Shown here: piece after piece, positions 45,420 to 53,680 of the stretch | Numbering within the stretch: position 1 is the stretch's first letter | How the letters are laid out: each line of letters begins with the position of its first letter | Notes under the pieces: generated by a model | The model's database searches: none | What the model was told of the DNA's origin: nothing | What the model saw: the letters and a program-made list of their open reading frames with translations, nothing else | Program-made: the position numbers and the translations under genes | Source: Ferrithrix thermotolerans DSM 19514 | Lineage (GTDB): Bacteria; Actinomycetota; Acidimicrobiia; Acidimicrobiales; Acidimicrobiaceae | Length of the DNA: 64,000 nt | Direction of reading: 5' to 3' | Assembly: GCF_900128965.1 (NCBI RefSeq) | Contig: NZ_FQUL01000002.1 | Location: forward strand, 62,001-126,000

Positions 45420-46445
45420 GTGAACAAAGGAGAGTGGAGCATCGACTGGAAGGAGAAGAGCCAAGCAATTTGGCGCGTTAGTGAACGCAACGCTCACAGC
45501 GCAACCACCGAACAAGCTAGCAAGTGGCTCAGTTTGTTAGAGATCGGCGCTGCGACCGTCTCATTAGCAACCATTTACTTGGCAGTATACAGCCAAGGGA
45601 TATCGCCTCTTTATTCGGAGATGTCCGTTCTGATCCTCCTCCTAGGGGTGTTTTCGCTCATCTTTGCAAAACGGGTCAAACCATGGATGCTTCACATTCA
45701 GCTGTTGGCTGGCACCGCTATGGTCTCATACACGATCTACATGTCGCAGCGCAGCGATCCTGCTGTATTTACCGTTGTTTTTTTCGCTTGGATTGTTATC
45801 TATGCTTATAGTTTCTTCAGTCCGCTCCAGGCTACCGCCCACCTCATCACAGTTTTCGTGGGATCTGCACTTGCCTTCGAACTCGGAGTTGGCATTACAG
45901 CCCCACTTGGAGATTGGCTGTTCGTCTCTGGGACAGCAGTAGTAACTGCAACCTTCACCTTGCGTCTCGTGGCGCAGTTGGCCAAGGTATCTCATCTGGA
46001 TCGACTTACAGGCCTACCTAATCGCCGATACGTCGAAGACAAGGTATGGCCCATACATAATGACTTTGCAATAGCGTTGATAGACCTTGACGACTTCAAG
46101 CGTTTGAACGATACCGAGGGCCATATCGCCGGAGATGATGTACTACAAGACCTGGCGTTTAGATGGAAAGGAGAGCTTCGTTTCTCCGACACTTTGGCGA
46201 GATGGGGCGGAGACGAGTTTCTCCTACTCATGCCAGGGTGCTCCGACCATCAGATGCGAGCTGTCTTGGAACGGCTCTTCGATTCATGCTTCCCTTTATC
46301 GTTCTCAGCGGGATTCACCACCTGCTTAAAGAACGAGACAGCGGATCTTAAAAGCCTCATTCTGGCCTGCGACAAAGCGCTGTATCAGGCAAAGGCACGC
46401 GCTCACAGCCAAAGACGTGAGGACGCAATTGTAGCTGTAAGATAA
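45420..46445 (+). CDS. Membrane diguanylate cyclase (GGDEF) with intact I-site
   Basis: 341 residues. About five to six helices lie between 38 and 190 and form a membrane sensor part without recognised ligand motifs. The GGDEF domain covers about 193-340: 'LTGLPNRRY', the metal site 'IDLDDFKRLND', the active motif 'RWGGDEF' (GGDEF at 263-267), and an RxxD inhibitory site 'RFSD' (254-257) exactly five residues upstream. It is therefore probably an active, product-inhibited c-di-GMP synthase. There is no EAL domain. The GTG start is preceded by purine-rich sequence. The PilZ protein at 13752-14426 is a possible receiver. Confidence 0.92.
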   Translation: MNKGEWSIDWKEKSQAIWRVSERNAHSATTEQASKWLSLLEIGAATVSLATIYLAVYSQGISPLYSEMSVLILLLGVFSLIFAKRVKPWMLHIQLLAGTAMVSYTIYMSQRSDPAVFTVVFFAWIVIYAYSFFSPLQATAHLITVFVGSALAFELGVGITAPLGDWLFVSGTAVVTATFTLRLVAQLAKVSHLDRLTGLPNRRYVEDKVWPIHNDFAIALIDLDDFKRLNDTEGHIAGDDVLQDLAFRWKGELRFSDTLARWGGDEFLLLMPGCSDHQMRAVLERLFDSCFPLSFSAGFTTCLKNETADLKSLILACDKALYQAKARAHSQRREDAIVAVR

Positions 46446-46482
46446 TCTTGCGACAGCTAGTTCAGCAGAAAAGAGGTCTCAG

Positions 46483-46671
46483 ATGCAGATATCGAATCTC
46501 ATTCGAGATGCAATAGAGTTACTCTTTGTCGTTGCAATCGCTGGAATGATTGGGTCGATCCTGAAACGTATTACCAGGGGAGGTGTACACGTATACCTGT
46601 GCCCTACGTGTTCACGACCTACCTCCAGAGCCTACCCCCGATGCCGCCACTGCAACTCAGGTCTTCCATAA
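46483..46671 (+). CDS. Small membrane-anchored zinc-ribbon protein
   Basis: 62 residues: one hydrophobic helix (about 12-27) followed by a basic stretch and two CxxC knuckles (C40/C43 'CPTC' and C54/C57 'CRHC'), typical of a zinc ribbon. A GAGGTC lies before the ATG. It is the next gene after the diguanylate cyclase, 37 bases away, on the same strand. The function is unknown; similar small zinc-ribbon proteins are often overlooked. Confidence 0.7.
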   Translation: MQISNLIRDAIELLFVVAIAGMIGSILKRITRGGVHVYLCPTCSRPTSRAYPRCRHCNSGLP

Positions 46672-47020
46672 CTACCAGAAGCTGGTATTCGAACTAGATT
46701 TTAGAAGCAGCAGTAACTTCCTAACGGCCCTAGCCGCTTGCACATCCAACTCTTATTATCTGTGACCTTCTGAAACTAATGCGTCTCATGAAGATGAAGG
46801 AGTGGCACAAGAACGTTGTGCAGAACAAGATCCACGAAGCTTCGGCGAGACTTACGAAAGACTAGATTTCCTTATCACCTTCAGCAACCCCACGGCGATG
46901 AAACACGTAACTAGCCTCGCCAGCACATAAGAAAGAGCACGGTCACAGAAGGCACAAAGCGAGACTCTCGACACAACCAAGTTATCACTCACATTGTTCA
47001 AGCTGTTACTATTACTAATT
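46672..47020. other. 349-base intergenic stretch
   Basis: It begins with a short hairpin, TACCAG-AAG-CTGGTA (46673-46687), right after the zinc-ribbon gene. A 28-codon frame at 46779-46865, rich in Lys and Met, has no motif and is not called. Towards the right a TACTAT (47007-47012) lies eight bases before the merR ATG and could be a -10 box. I see nothing else. Confidence 0.5.
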
Positions 47021-47788
47021 ATGTCTTTACAGCTCGAACCACGGAGTGTGTCTCAGTTAGAACCATCAGAACTGGCTGAGGAGAGTGCGGTTCCGATCGA
47101 GACGATCCGTTACTATCAAAGCATCGGCTTACTGCCTCCGCCTACTCGCTCTGGACGAAAGGCACTCTATAGCAGAGCTCACTTGGAGCGACTTACAAAG
47201 ATCAAGGAACTGAGATCAAAGGGATGGTCCCTAAAGGCTATATCGGCTTTTTTGGAGGACGATAGGCACAAGGACCAGAAGTCTTACAGTCGAGCCTTGC
47301 GGGGCAACTACTCACTCTTGGAGCTATCGCAGATAACAGCAGTTCCTACCGAGATACTAGACGCCTTGGTCCAAGACGGTGTTCTCAAGCCAAAAGATGT
47401 AGATGGAAAAACGTTCTCCGAGATCGATGTCGCACTGGCAAAAAACTCTCTTTCTCTTCTATCTTTCGGACTACCGCTAACTGAGGTCCTGAGATTAGCC
47501 AAGTCATATCATTCAGCGGTTGAAGAGCTCGCCGAGGCGGCGGCTGAACTATTTGCCAAAGAGATTCGAGAGCCAATCCTTTCTAAGAATGGAGCAGATG
47601 CCGCAGGAAGAGTTGTCGAGACCTATGAGGCAGTCTTTTCCAACGCTGTTGAGCTCGTAACACTACATTTTGAGAAGGAGCTCGCCTTAGCCTCATTCCG
47701 TCTGTTGGAAAGGATCGGAACTGATGCAGAGCTAACAATTGTCAAAGAACGCATAGAGCGTGAAGATGAGGTGGGTGCCAATGAGTAG
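47021..47788 (+). CDS. MerR-family transcriptional regulator
   Basis: About 255 residues from the ATG at 47021, chosen because a TACTAT box lies eight bases upstream and no SD is present, as for a leaderless mRNA. The N-terminal winged helix shows the MerR signature 'VPIETIRYYQSIGLLPPPTRSGRKALYS' followed by 'LKAISAFLEDD'. The remainder (about 95-255) is helical and lacks a cysteine metal site, so the effector is unlikely to be a heavy metal. It overlaps ubiE by eight bases, so it is co-transcribed with menaquinone genes and may regulate them. Confidence 0.85.
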   Translation: MSLQLEPRSVSQLEPSELAEESAVPIETIRYYQSIGLLPPPTRSGRKALYSRAHLERLTKIKELRSKGWSLKAISAFLEDDRHKDQKSYSRALRGNYSLLELSQITAVPTEILDALVQDGVLKPKDVDGKTFSEIDVALAKNSLSLLSFGLPLTEVLRLAKSYHSAVEELAEAAAELFAKEIREPILSKNGADAAGRVVETYEAVFSNAVELVTLHFEKELALASFRLLERIGTDAELTIVKERIEREDEVGANE

Positions 47789-48488
47789 CACCCCTCTACC
47801 CAGCCCCAAGGATAAAGAGCGGTTCGTACGAGCTATGTTCGACGATATATCGGTGAGATATGATCTTGTGAATCGAATCATGACCTTCGGAGTGGATCAA
47901 AGTTGGCGCAAGAAGGCAATCTCTAGAACTCAACTACGCTCCGGTGAGACGCTAGTAGATGTCGCAAGCGGGACTGGGGACTTCTTAGTCATCGCTCAGA
48001 AGATAAGCGATCGTCTAATAGGCATCGATCTTTCTCTTGGGATGTTGAGATACAACAGAAGTCAGGCGCCCCTTGTCCAAGGCTCAGCACTCTGCCTCCC
48101 CTTGAAAGATCAAAGCGTAGACGTCATAACCTGCGGATTTGCACTTAGAAACTTCAAGGAAATTGAACCTGTATTCAAAGAGTTTCATCGTGTCCTAAAG
48201 ATAGGGGGCCGTCTCGCCATAATTGAGGTTTCAAAGCCTCCCAACCCGTTAGTTGGCTCGGTGCATGAGGTGTACTTCAACAAGATAGTTCCGGCGATCG
48301 GAGCACTTTTTTCAAAGGCTAGTGCCTATCGCTACCTGCCCGCATCTGTCTCCTACCTCCCTTCACCTAAAGATCTAGTGGACATGTTGAGATCCGCTGG
48401 CTTCAGCGGAGTAACAAGGCAAGAACTAACCCTTGGAGTTGCTCAGATGTTGTTGGCCCGAAAGGATAAATGCATTGAAGCTAAGTAG
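47781..48488 (+). CDS. ubiE: Demethylmenaquinone C-methyltransferase
   Basis: Also called MenG: the last methylation step of menaquinone. 235 residues from the ATG at 47781, preceded by GAGGTG. SAM-binding 'LVDVASGTGDFL', 'IGIDLSLGMLR' and 'DVITCGFALRNF' fit UbiE/MenG exactly, as does the C-terminal 'SYLPSPKDLVDMLRSAGF'. It overlaps merR upstream and menF downstream (14 bases). Confidence 0.93.
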   Translation: MSSTPLPSPKDKERFVRAMFDDISVRYDLVNRIMTFGVDQSWRKKAISRTQLRSGETLVDVASGTGDFLVIAQKISDRLIGIDLSLGMLRYNRSQAPLVQGSALCLPLKDQSVDVITCGFALRNFKEIEPVFKEFHRVLKIGGRLAIIEVSKPPNPLVGSVHEVYFNKIVPAIGALFSKASAYRYLPASVSYLPSPKDLVDMLRSAGFSGVTRQELTLGVAQMLLARKDKCIEAK

Positions 48489-49725
48489 CATCGAAATCTA
48501 TCGCAAGCAGATCGGAGTGTTTCATGCAACTCTAGAAGATCTCTTACTAGCGATAGATCCAACGTTTTTCTTAGAAGGAAGATCTGGCTGGGTAATGGGG
48601 ATTGGGGAGATCTTCGTGTTCCACGGCGCATCGTTATCCAACATCAGAGAGGCCAGCCCTAGCAATGCCCTGCCAAAGATTCACTCTGAAGTCGAGAGAG
48701 GCACTCCACTGTATCTGATCTCCGCTCCATTTGAGCCACACAGCCCCCTAAAGATATCCATACCCGAGTTTGCCATCACAGGATCAGACAACCAAGACAC
48801 CGTGGCGGTAGTGGCGCACTGTAGACAAGACAGTGACTTCAACTATCGGCGCCAACAAGCGCTCCTAGATTCTTTAGAGCAGTTGCAGATAGGAGCTATG
48901 GATCGTCTCAACTACCCTCCCCTGGTAGAGGATCTTCACAGACTTGATTCAATTGCGTGGAGCGACCGATTTGATCGCGCTGCCGAGGCGATCCAAAACG
49001 GGACCATCGATAAGGTCGTTCTGTCGTTGACCACAACCGCCACAAAAACCCCCGCTTACAAAAAAGGCAAAGCGATGCTTCGCCTCAGAAAGTCCCTCCC
49101 AACTTCACATCTATTTGCCACCGATAGCTACATAGGGGCGTCTCCTGAGTTGCTCGTGGACCTAAAGAACTCTGTTGCGATCTCAAAGCCCTTAGCAGGA
49201 ACCCGAGAAACACAGCGGCGAGGCGAACTTAGTTCATCGACGAAGGATCTTCGTGAACATGACATAGTAGTGCAGTCGATCTCAGCTGGACTTTTGAGCC
49301 ATACAAACAAGGTCAAAGTCCTAGCCAAAGAGCTCTTTGACGCAGGACCAATTAGCCACATAGCAACCGAGATTCAGGCACTAGACCTGTCTCCTGAACT
49401 AGGACTACTCGATCTTCTTGGATCCATAGCGCCCACTCCAGCGATAGCGGGATATCCCAGCGATGAGGCCATCGAGCTGATAAAAAGCCTTGAAGGTGAA
49501 CGTGGACTCTTTGGCGGTTTCGTAGGATTTATGGACGATACGTTAGATGGAGAGGCATACCTAGCCATTCGAAGCGTAAGGGATCTGGGTTCAGATCTAC
49601 TTTTTCAAGCCGGCGTGGGAGTAATATCTTCTTCCGAGAAAGATCAAGAGTTCCATGAGATAGAACACAAGATCCACGCTGTTCATCATCCACTACACGA
49701 ATCTCTCGCACTGACTCACGAATAA
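48475..49725 (+). CDS. menF: Isochorismate synthase
   Basis: Converts chorismate to isochorismate, the first committed step of menaquinone synthesis. 416 residues from the TTG at 48475, which has AAAGGA eight bases upstream, inside the ubiE end. The chorismate-binding half carries 'GASPELLVDL', 'SKPLAGTRETQRRG', 'DLREHDIVVQSI', 'THIATE'-like 'SHIATEIQALD', 'PTPAIAGYPSDEAIELIKSLEGERGLFGGFVGF' and 'QAGVGVISSSEKDQE'. The ubiE neighbour favours MenF over the related TrpE or salicylate-type enzymes. Confidence 0.88.
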   Translation: MKLSSIEIYRKQIGVFHATLEDLLLAIDPTFFLEGRSGWVMGIGEIFVFHGASLSNIREASPSNALPKIHSEVERGTPLYLISAPFEPHSPLKISIPEFAITGSDNQDTVAVVAHCRQDSDFNYRRQQALLDSLEQLQIGAMDRLNYPPLVEDLHRLDSIAWSDRFDRAAEAIQNGTIDKVVLSLTTTATKTPAYKKGKAMLRLRKSLPTSHLFATDSYIGASPELLVDLKNSVAISKPLAGTRETQRRGELSSSTKDLREHDIVVQSISAGLLSHTNKVKVLAKELFDAGPISHIATEIQALDLSPELGLLDLLGSIAPTPAIAGYPSDEAIELIKSLEGERGLFGGFVGFMDDTLDGEAYLAIRSVRDLGSDLLFQAGVGVISSSEKDQEFHEIEHKIHAVHHPLHESLALTHE

Positions 49726-49752
49726 CCTAGATAGAAAGTATTCACACTGTAA

Positions 49753-49773
49753 AGAGGTCTCTGTTGGACCTCT
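49753..49773. terminator. Hairpin between convergent menF and DUF2079 genes
   Basis: AGAGGTC-TCTGTTG-GACCTCT: a perfect 7-base stem, 7-base loop, 28 bases past the menF stop. No U-tract follows. Confidence 0.5.
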
Positions 49774-49828
49774 GCTGACTCTGATGAGGAACCCATCGCA
49801 ACAGTAGCAATCTGTGATTTATTTGGAG

Positions 49829-51436
49829 CTATTCGTTATGGCACGACACCGATGGTGACATGGGAACTACCTTGTTACCAGGCAGTTCCACCGCACGTCC
49901 TAGGCGAAATGATGTCTCAAATATCCAGGTTTGCGGACCCTTTCGAATGAGCTTCGTGCCTCCCATACCTTCAAGGAGCTTAGCCTCCATCACGACAACT
50001 CCTCGATTTAGGGGAGATGTGTCGGAGTTTCCAACCAACACAACGATCTGCTGCAGTGTACATATCGGAAAGGACTGTGGATCACCAAACCATGCATAGA
50101 TAGATCTCCTCGACGCGTAACGCCCCACAACGTTCATCGTGGCGATAACCTCTTTCTTATGTCCGGGCGAGTAGCTCCTGAGAACGTTCGCTATCGGAAC
50201 CGATGTTCTGAGCCAAGATGGTGGAATTCCAAGATCGATAGGTAGCTGCACGAAGAATAGAACTACCGCCACGATGAGACTAAAGGCCCCCACCACCGAG
50301 TATGTCGTTTGAGTGTTCACAGAAGTGAAAAACTCTCGAACGAGCTTAGGAACAAAACGCACTAGAACAACGGCGGTTCCCATAGAAAGGAGTACGACCT
50401 CAGGATAGTTTTGAAATCCTTGACTCAGAGCGATGAAAGCCGATGAACTCGGCAGACCATTTACCAAAACAGCCACTATTGCCGGAACGAAGGCGGGTGG
50501 ATAACCGACACCAAATAGGCCAGAGAACTCAAATATCTGGGCGATCGGACCGCGCCGGGCGTTTAGGACAGAGACCGCCTGCAACGGATGGGTCACCACT
50601 CCTAATAAAATTGCCATAAGTGTCGGATTAGGACTTGAGCTGTGAGCTAGGTATCCATAGGTTGCGTCCAAGCTGGTACCTTGATGAGCGTTCAACAAAA
50701 CTATAAGTAAAAGCCAAAGGAACCCCATTACCATCAGAGTGGCACCTTGTCGTCTGAGGCCTCTAATCGCAACCATACCTAGCCCCATCGACGCCACATA
50801 GACAGCAGCGACCCCTGCTGCCATCAAAGTAAGAGCGGCTGCCAGGTAGCCAAAACCGTCTTTCTTAAAGTAGAAGCTGTAAAGACTCACCGCTAGTGTC
50901 AGGGCAAGTATTGGCTCCATGTGAAAGTCGAAGAAGTCCGCTTCAAAAGCCCATGGACTAGCAAACACAGAGACGGCACTGAGTCCGACTGCACCGATAT
51001 GCAAGAATATTGAGTCGCTACCACGAAAAGCTACCTTGATAGCAAATCGAACGACCACATAAGAAGTCAGTGATATCGCCACGGCTTGGACTACGAGAAG
51101 TGTCAGAGAACTAGGAAAGATGTCACGAAGTGCAGCTAATGGCCACGCGAGGATGTTGAATTGGTCCAGCAGGAATCGGTCATTATAAATTGTATCGAAG
51201 GGACTAAACTTGCCATGACCTATAAGGTAGGTCGCTTGATTGAAGATTGCATAGTCGACACCGGTATCGAAGTGGCGAAATCGATTCACTGAGAAAACAA
51301 GCAACACGTAAAACTGGGATAACGCACCAAGTATCGCAAGATACTCAAAGTTACGCTCCGATAGAATCGAGGCAAGAGATCTATGAGGCCTTTGAAGGTC
51401 AGTCATTCCCCATAGTGTAAAGGGTGCATAGCGCAA
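49829..51436 (-). CDS. DUF2079-family membrane protein
   Basis: 535 residues with about 10-11 hydrophobic helices. The N-terminal outer loop 'RFRHFDTGVDYAIFNQATYLIGHGKFSPFDTIYN' and the later 'EADFFDFHMEPILALTLAVSLY' are typical of DUF2079, a GT-C-like fold expected to act on lipid-linked sugars. The C-terminal 120 residues are outside the membrane and carry 'GRYASRRSIYAWFGDPQ'. The TTG start at 51436 follows AGGA; ATG 51406 is an alternative. Substrate and pathway are unknown. Confidence 0.82.
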   Translation of the reverse strand: MRYAPFTLWGMTDLQRPHRSLASILSERNFEYLAILGALSQFYVLLVFSVNRFRHFDTGVDYAIFNQATYLIGHGKFSPFDTIYNDRFLLDQFNILAWPLAALRDIFPSSLTLLVVQAVAISLTSYVVVRFAIKVAFRGSDSIFLHIGAVGLSAVSVFASPWAFEADFFDFHMEPILALTLAVSLYSFYFKKDGFGYLAAALTLMAAGVAAVYVASMGLGMVAIRGLRRQGATLMVMGFLWLLLIVLLNAHQGTSLDATYGYLAHSSSPNPTLMAILLGVVTHPLQAVSVLNARRGPIAQIFEFSGLFGVGYPPAFVPAIVAVLVNGLPSSSAFIALSQGFQNYPEVVLLSMGTAVVLVRFVPKLVREFFTSVNTQTTYSVVGAFSLIVAVVLFFVQLPIDLGIPPSWLRTSVPIANVLRSYSPGHKKEVIATMNVVGRYASRRSIYAWFGDPQSFPICTLQQIVVLVGNSDTSPLNRGVVVMEAKLLEGMGGTKLIRKGPQTWIFETSFRLGRAVELPGNKVVPMSPSVSCHNE

Positions 51437-51509
51437 CGTGCATAGTCCTGGTTCTCATGCCGAAGAGTAATGAGAGCTATCCTAAAACTCAGCTTTGAGT
51501 AGCCGTCAG

Positions 51510-51800
51510 CTACGATGCGTTAGCTAGCTTCCTCTCTCGACGCCTAGCTCGTCTGATTACTCGACGCTCTTCTTCATCTTTTCCTCCCCAGATGCCGTAC
51601 TCCTGGTTGGTACGCAGCGCGAACTCGAGACATTGAAGCTGAACCGAACAACAGTTACACACCGCCTTTGCCTCCCGGATCTGAATCTCAGCATCCCCAG
51701 TTACACCTACAGGGAAAAACAGCGAAGAGTCCATATCAGCACACTTCGCTAGAGAGCGCCAGCTGTCATGATTCCATGTTGCTAAAACCGCCGAGTCCAT
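51510..51800 (-). CDS. WhiB-family Fe-S transcriptional regulator
   Basis: 96 residues with the four WhiB cysteines that bind a [4Fe-4S] cluster (C20, C48, C51, C57; C50 is extra). The turn 'GIWGGKDEEERR' and a basic C-terminus for DNA contact complete the family pattern. WhiB-like proteins are confined to Actinobacteria and their phages and respond to redox or NO, often by binding the sigma factor. The subgroup (WhiB1, WhiB2 etc.) cannot be fixed by eye. A long AT-rich region lies upstream. Confidence 0.95.
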   Translation of the reverse strand: MDSAVLATWNHDSWRSLAKCADMDSSLFFPVGVTGDAEIQIREAKAVCNCCSVQLQCLEFALRTNQEYGIWGGKDEEERRVIRRARRRERKLANAS

Positions 51801-52006
51801 CTAGGGCATCCTCCACTCAGACCTACAGTCCGTAGCTTCTCCTGATACCCCCCGGTCAGAAGAATAAAACTCGCAGCCCCCACACTGCCTTATAACCGAC
51901 TTCAAATACGCTTCTAATACAAGTTTAACGCAAGTATGACACGAGTTTCACCTAAATTTAACCTTAGCCTTACTTTGTCTTAGTTGCCTTTAGTTTAAGT
52001 AACTTT
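51801..52006 (-). promoter_or_regulatory. AT-rich upstream region of the whiB gene
   Basis: About 200 bases clearly richer in A/T than the neighbourhood, with runs such as TTTAAACT and repeated CTTAG/AGTTT-like words. On the whiB strand a TTGACG is present near its distal end and could be a -35 box, but the -10 spacing is poor. A long, regulated 5' UTR is plausible; no riboswitch class is recognised. Confidence 0.3.
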
Positions 52007-52792
52007 TTACGTCAATAATTCCTTTGTCACGGACTTAGCTATAAAGTGAGCCACCAGGCTGGGACGAGTGGCTGGAAGGTTATGTCCACCACTTATGCAA
52101 AGAGTCATTGGGGCCTTTGGAAGAGTCTTTGACAGGGCAACGATCGATCTGAAGGGAACGACTCTATCGTTGGTTGCATAAAGCACACTTAGTCGATCAC
52201 CTACATCCAACACAGCTGGTCCGAGCATTGGAAGCTCCCTCAAGAGCCAGCGCTGCTCCAGCGAGAAGCTAGAAGCGCTTGATGCACCCCAGTGCGAGTA
52301 TCCAGTCTTTCTCCTGAGTAACTCGAGTGACACCTTTGCAACTGCACTACCTACGATCGGAAGTGCAATAGCGCTGTCTAGGGCCATCAATGCATCTCCA
52401 TTGAGAGCAGGAGAGACCGCCAGCACCCTCGGTAGGGTCTCACTGATCATAGATGCTGCTACCGTCGCAACAGCTGCACCCAAGGAGTGCCCAACGAGAT
52501 AAATTTTAGATCCTCTTGGAAGTGACTTAAGGATCTCTAGAAGATAGTAGGCGTTGCCTGAGATCGACATAGAGTCGATAGAGTTATCCCCCCATCCGGG
52601 TCGATCAAACACAATATAACGGTACGGAAATCTAGCGAGCCTCAAAAGTACCCGACTCCAGGACTCCTTGGATCCTGGCTGACCGTGCACGAACACCACA
52701 ACCCCTTTGTAAATACCGCTGGAGGGAAGTGTATCGATTAGCCACTGCGAAGACTGATCACCCCTAATGCGGTCGGGCGGCACTGTTGTCAA
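52007..52792 (-). CDS. Alpha/beta hydrolase
   Basis: 261 residues. It has the oxyanion segment 'VVFVHGQPGSKESW', nucleophile elbow 'GHSLGAA', an acidic residue in 'YATNDRVVPF' and the closing His in 'SGGHNLPATRP', completing a Ser-Asp-His triad. No lid domain identifies the substrate. It overlaps the upstream transporter gene by four bases (ATGA). Confidence 0.85.
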   Translation of the reverse strand: MTTVPPDRIRGDQSSQWLIDTLPSSGIYKGVVVFVHGQPGSKESWSRVLLRLARFPYRYIVFDRPGWGDNSIDSMSISGNAYYLLEILKSLPRGSKIYLVGHSLGAAVATVAASMISETLPRVLAVSPALNGDALMALDSAIALPIVGSAVAKVSLELLRRKTGYSHWGASSASSFSLEQRWLLRELPMLGPAVLDVGDRLSVLYATNDRVVPFRSIVALSKTLPKAPMTLCISGGHNLPATRPSLVAHFIAKSVTKELLT

Positions 52793-53655
52793 CCTTTTGT
52801 CCCTTCACCTCTTGAGACACTCTCCCGAAATCTGGACTCAGATACCGCAAGATAAAGCAGCGATACCGCCATCACTATAAGCGCAGCTATTCCTTGAACG
52901 ACCCCCTTCGAAGGCATCACTCCCTCACCGAGCATAGATGCGCCGAGCAAGAGCGCAGCGGTCGGCTCGCCAACCGTTAGGGTTGGAAGGACTGCCTTGA
53001 GACTCCCAAGCTGAAAGGCACTTTGCACAAGCAACAAAGAGATAGGCGCAAGTAGAATCAAAACCCAAGTAGGGGCGAAAAGCGCCGTGTAAAGTACCCC
53101 TTTGTGCAAAGAAATACCAACCTCCCGCTCAAGCACCGAACCACAACCTAACGATAGCGCCGCTGCAACTACGACGATCAGCTGTGGCACTGTGTTTTTG
53201 CGCACCTTACCAAGCAAAACCACCGACAGATCAAGAACGAGCACCGATATGGAGACAGTAAGAGTTGTACTAAATTGAACGTGGTCGATGACTTTAGTAC
53301 CGCGTAAGACTACAAAGTACGCTAATGACAGAGTAGTAATTACCGAGGCGATAATATCTAGTAGGCGAAACCTTCTCCCTGCAAGCTTGTGTTCGATCCC
53401 AAGGGCGAAGGCAAGACCCATAGCTAAGATAGGTTGAACGATTGAGATGGGCCCGATAGCAAGTGCAAAGAATTGAGCAATAACACCGATGATATCAAAT
53501 AAAGAGCCCTTTAAGAAATCAGCGTTCTTTAGCAGCTTGCCGATGAGGCTAATCCTCAGGTTTAGATCTTTAGAGAGACTCTGGCTCGCACGGTACTGCG
53601 CCACAGAGGCCAAGGCAAATCCCGCTGCCGCCACGAAAGATAAGACGTATACCAC
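52789..53655 (-). CDS. DMT-superfamily transporter (NIPA/EamA-like)
   Basis: About 288 residues with nine to ten helices and the repeated EamA-type halves ('GSLFDIIGVIAQFFALAIGPISIVQPILAMGLAFALG' and 'SAFQLGSLKAVLPTLTVGEPTAALLLGASMLGEG'). The pattern is close to NIPA/DMT proteins that move metabolites or Mg2+. The start is uncertain. GTG 53655 gives the family-like 'MVYVLSFVAAAGFALASVAQYRA', while ATG 53715 would overlap the divergent glycosyltransferase gene. It is coupled to the hydrolase gene. Confidence 0.72.
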   Translation of the reverse strand: MVYVLSFVAAAGFALASVAQYRASQSLSKDLNLRISLIGKLLKNADFLKGSLFDIIGVIAQFFALAIGPISIVQPILAMGLAFALGIEHKLAGRRFRLLDIIASVITTLSLAYFVVLRGTKVIDHVQFSTTLTVSISVLVLDLSVVLLGKVRKNTVPQLIVVVAAALSLGCGSVLEREVGISLHKGVLYTALFAPTWVLILLAPISLLLVQSAFQLGSLKAVLPTLTVGEPTAALLLGASMLGEGVMPSKGVVQGIAALIVMAVSLLYLAVSESRFRESVSRGEGTKG

Positions 53656-53680
53656 CTCTGAGAAGTATAGGCTAGAGAAG

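Noticed and set aside
46779-46865. 28-codon Lys/Met-rich open frame
   Set aside because: It is too short, without SD or motif, and ordinary by chance.
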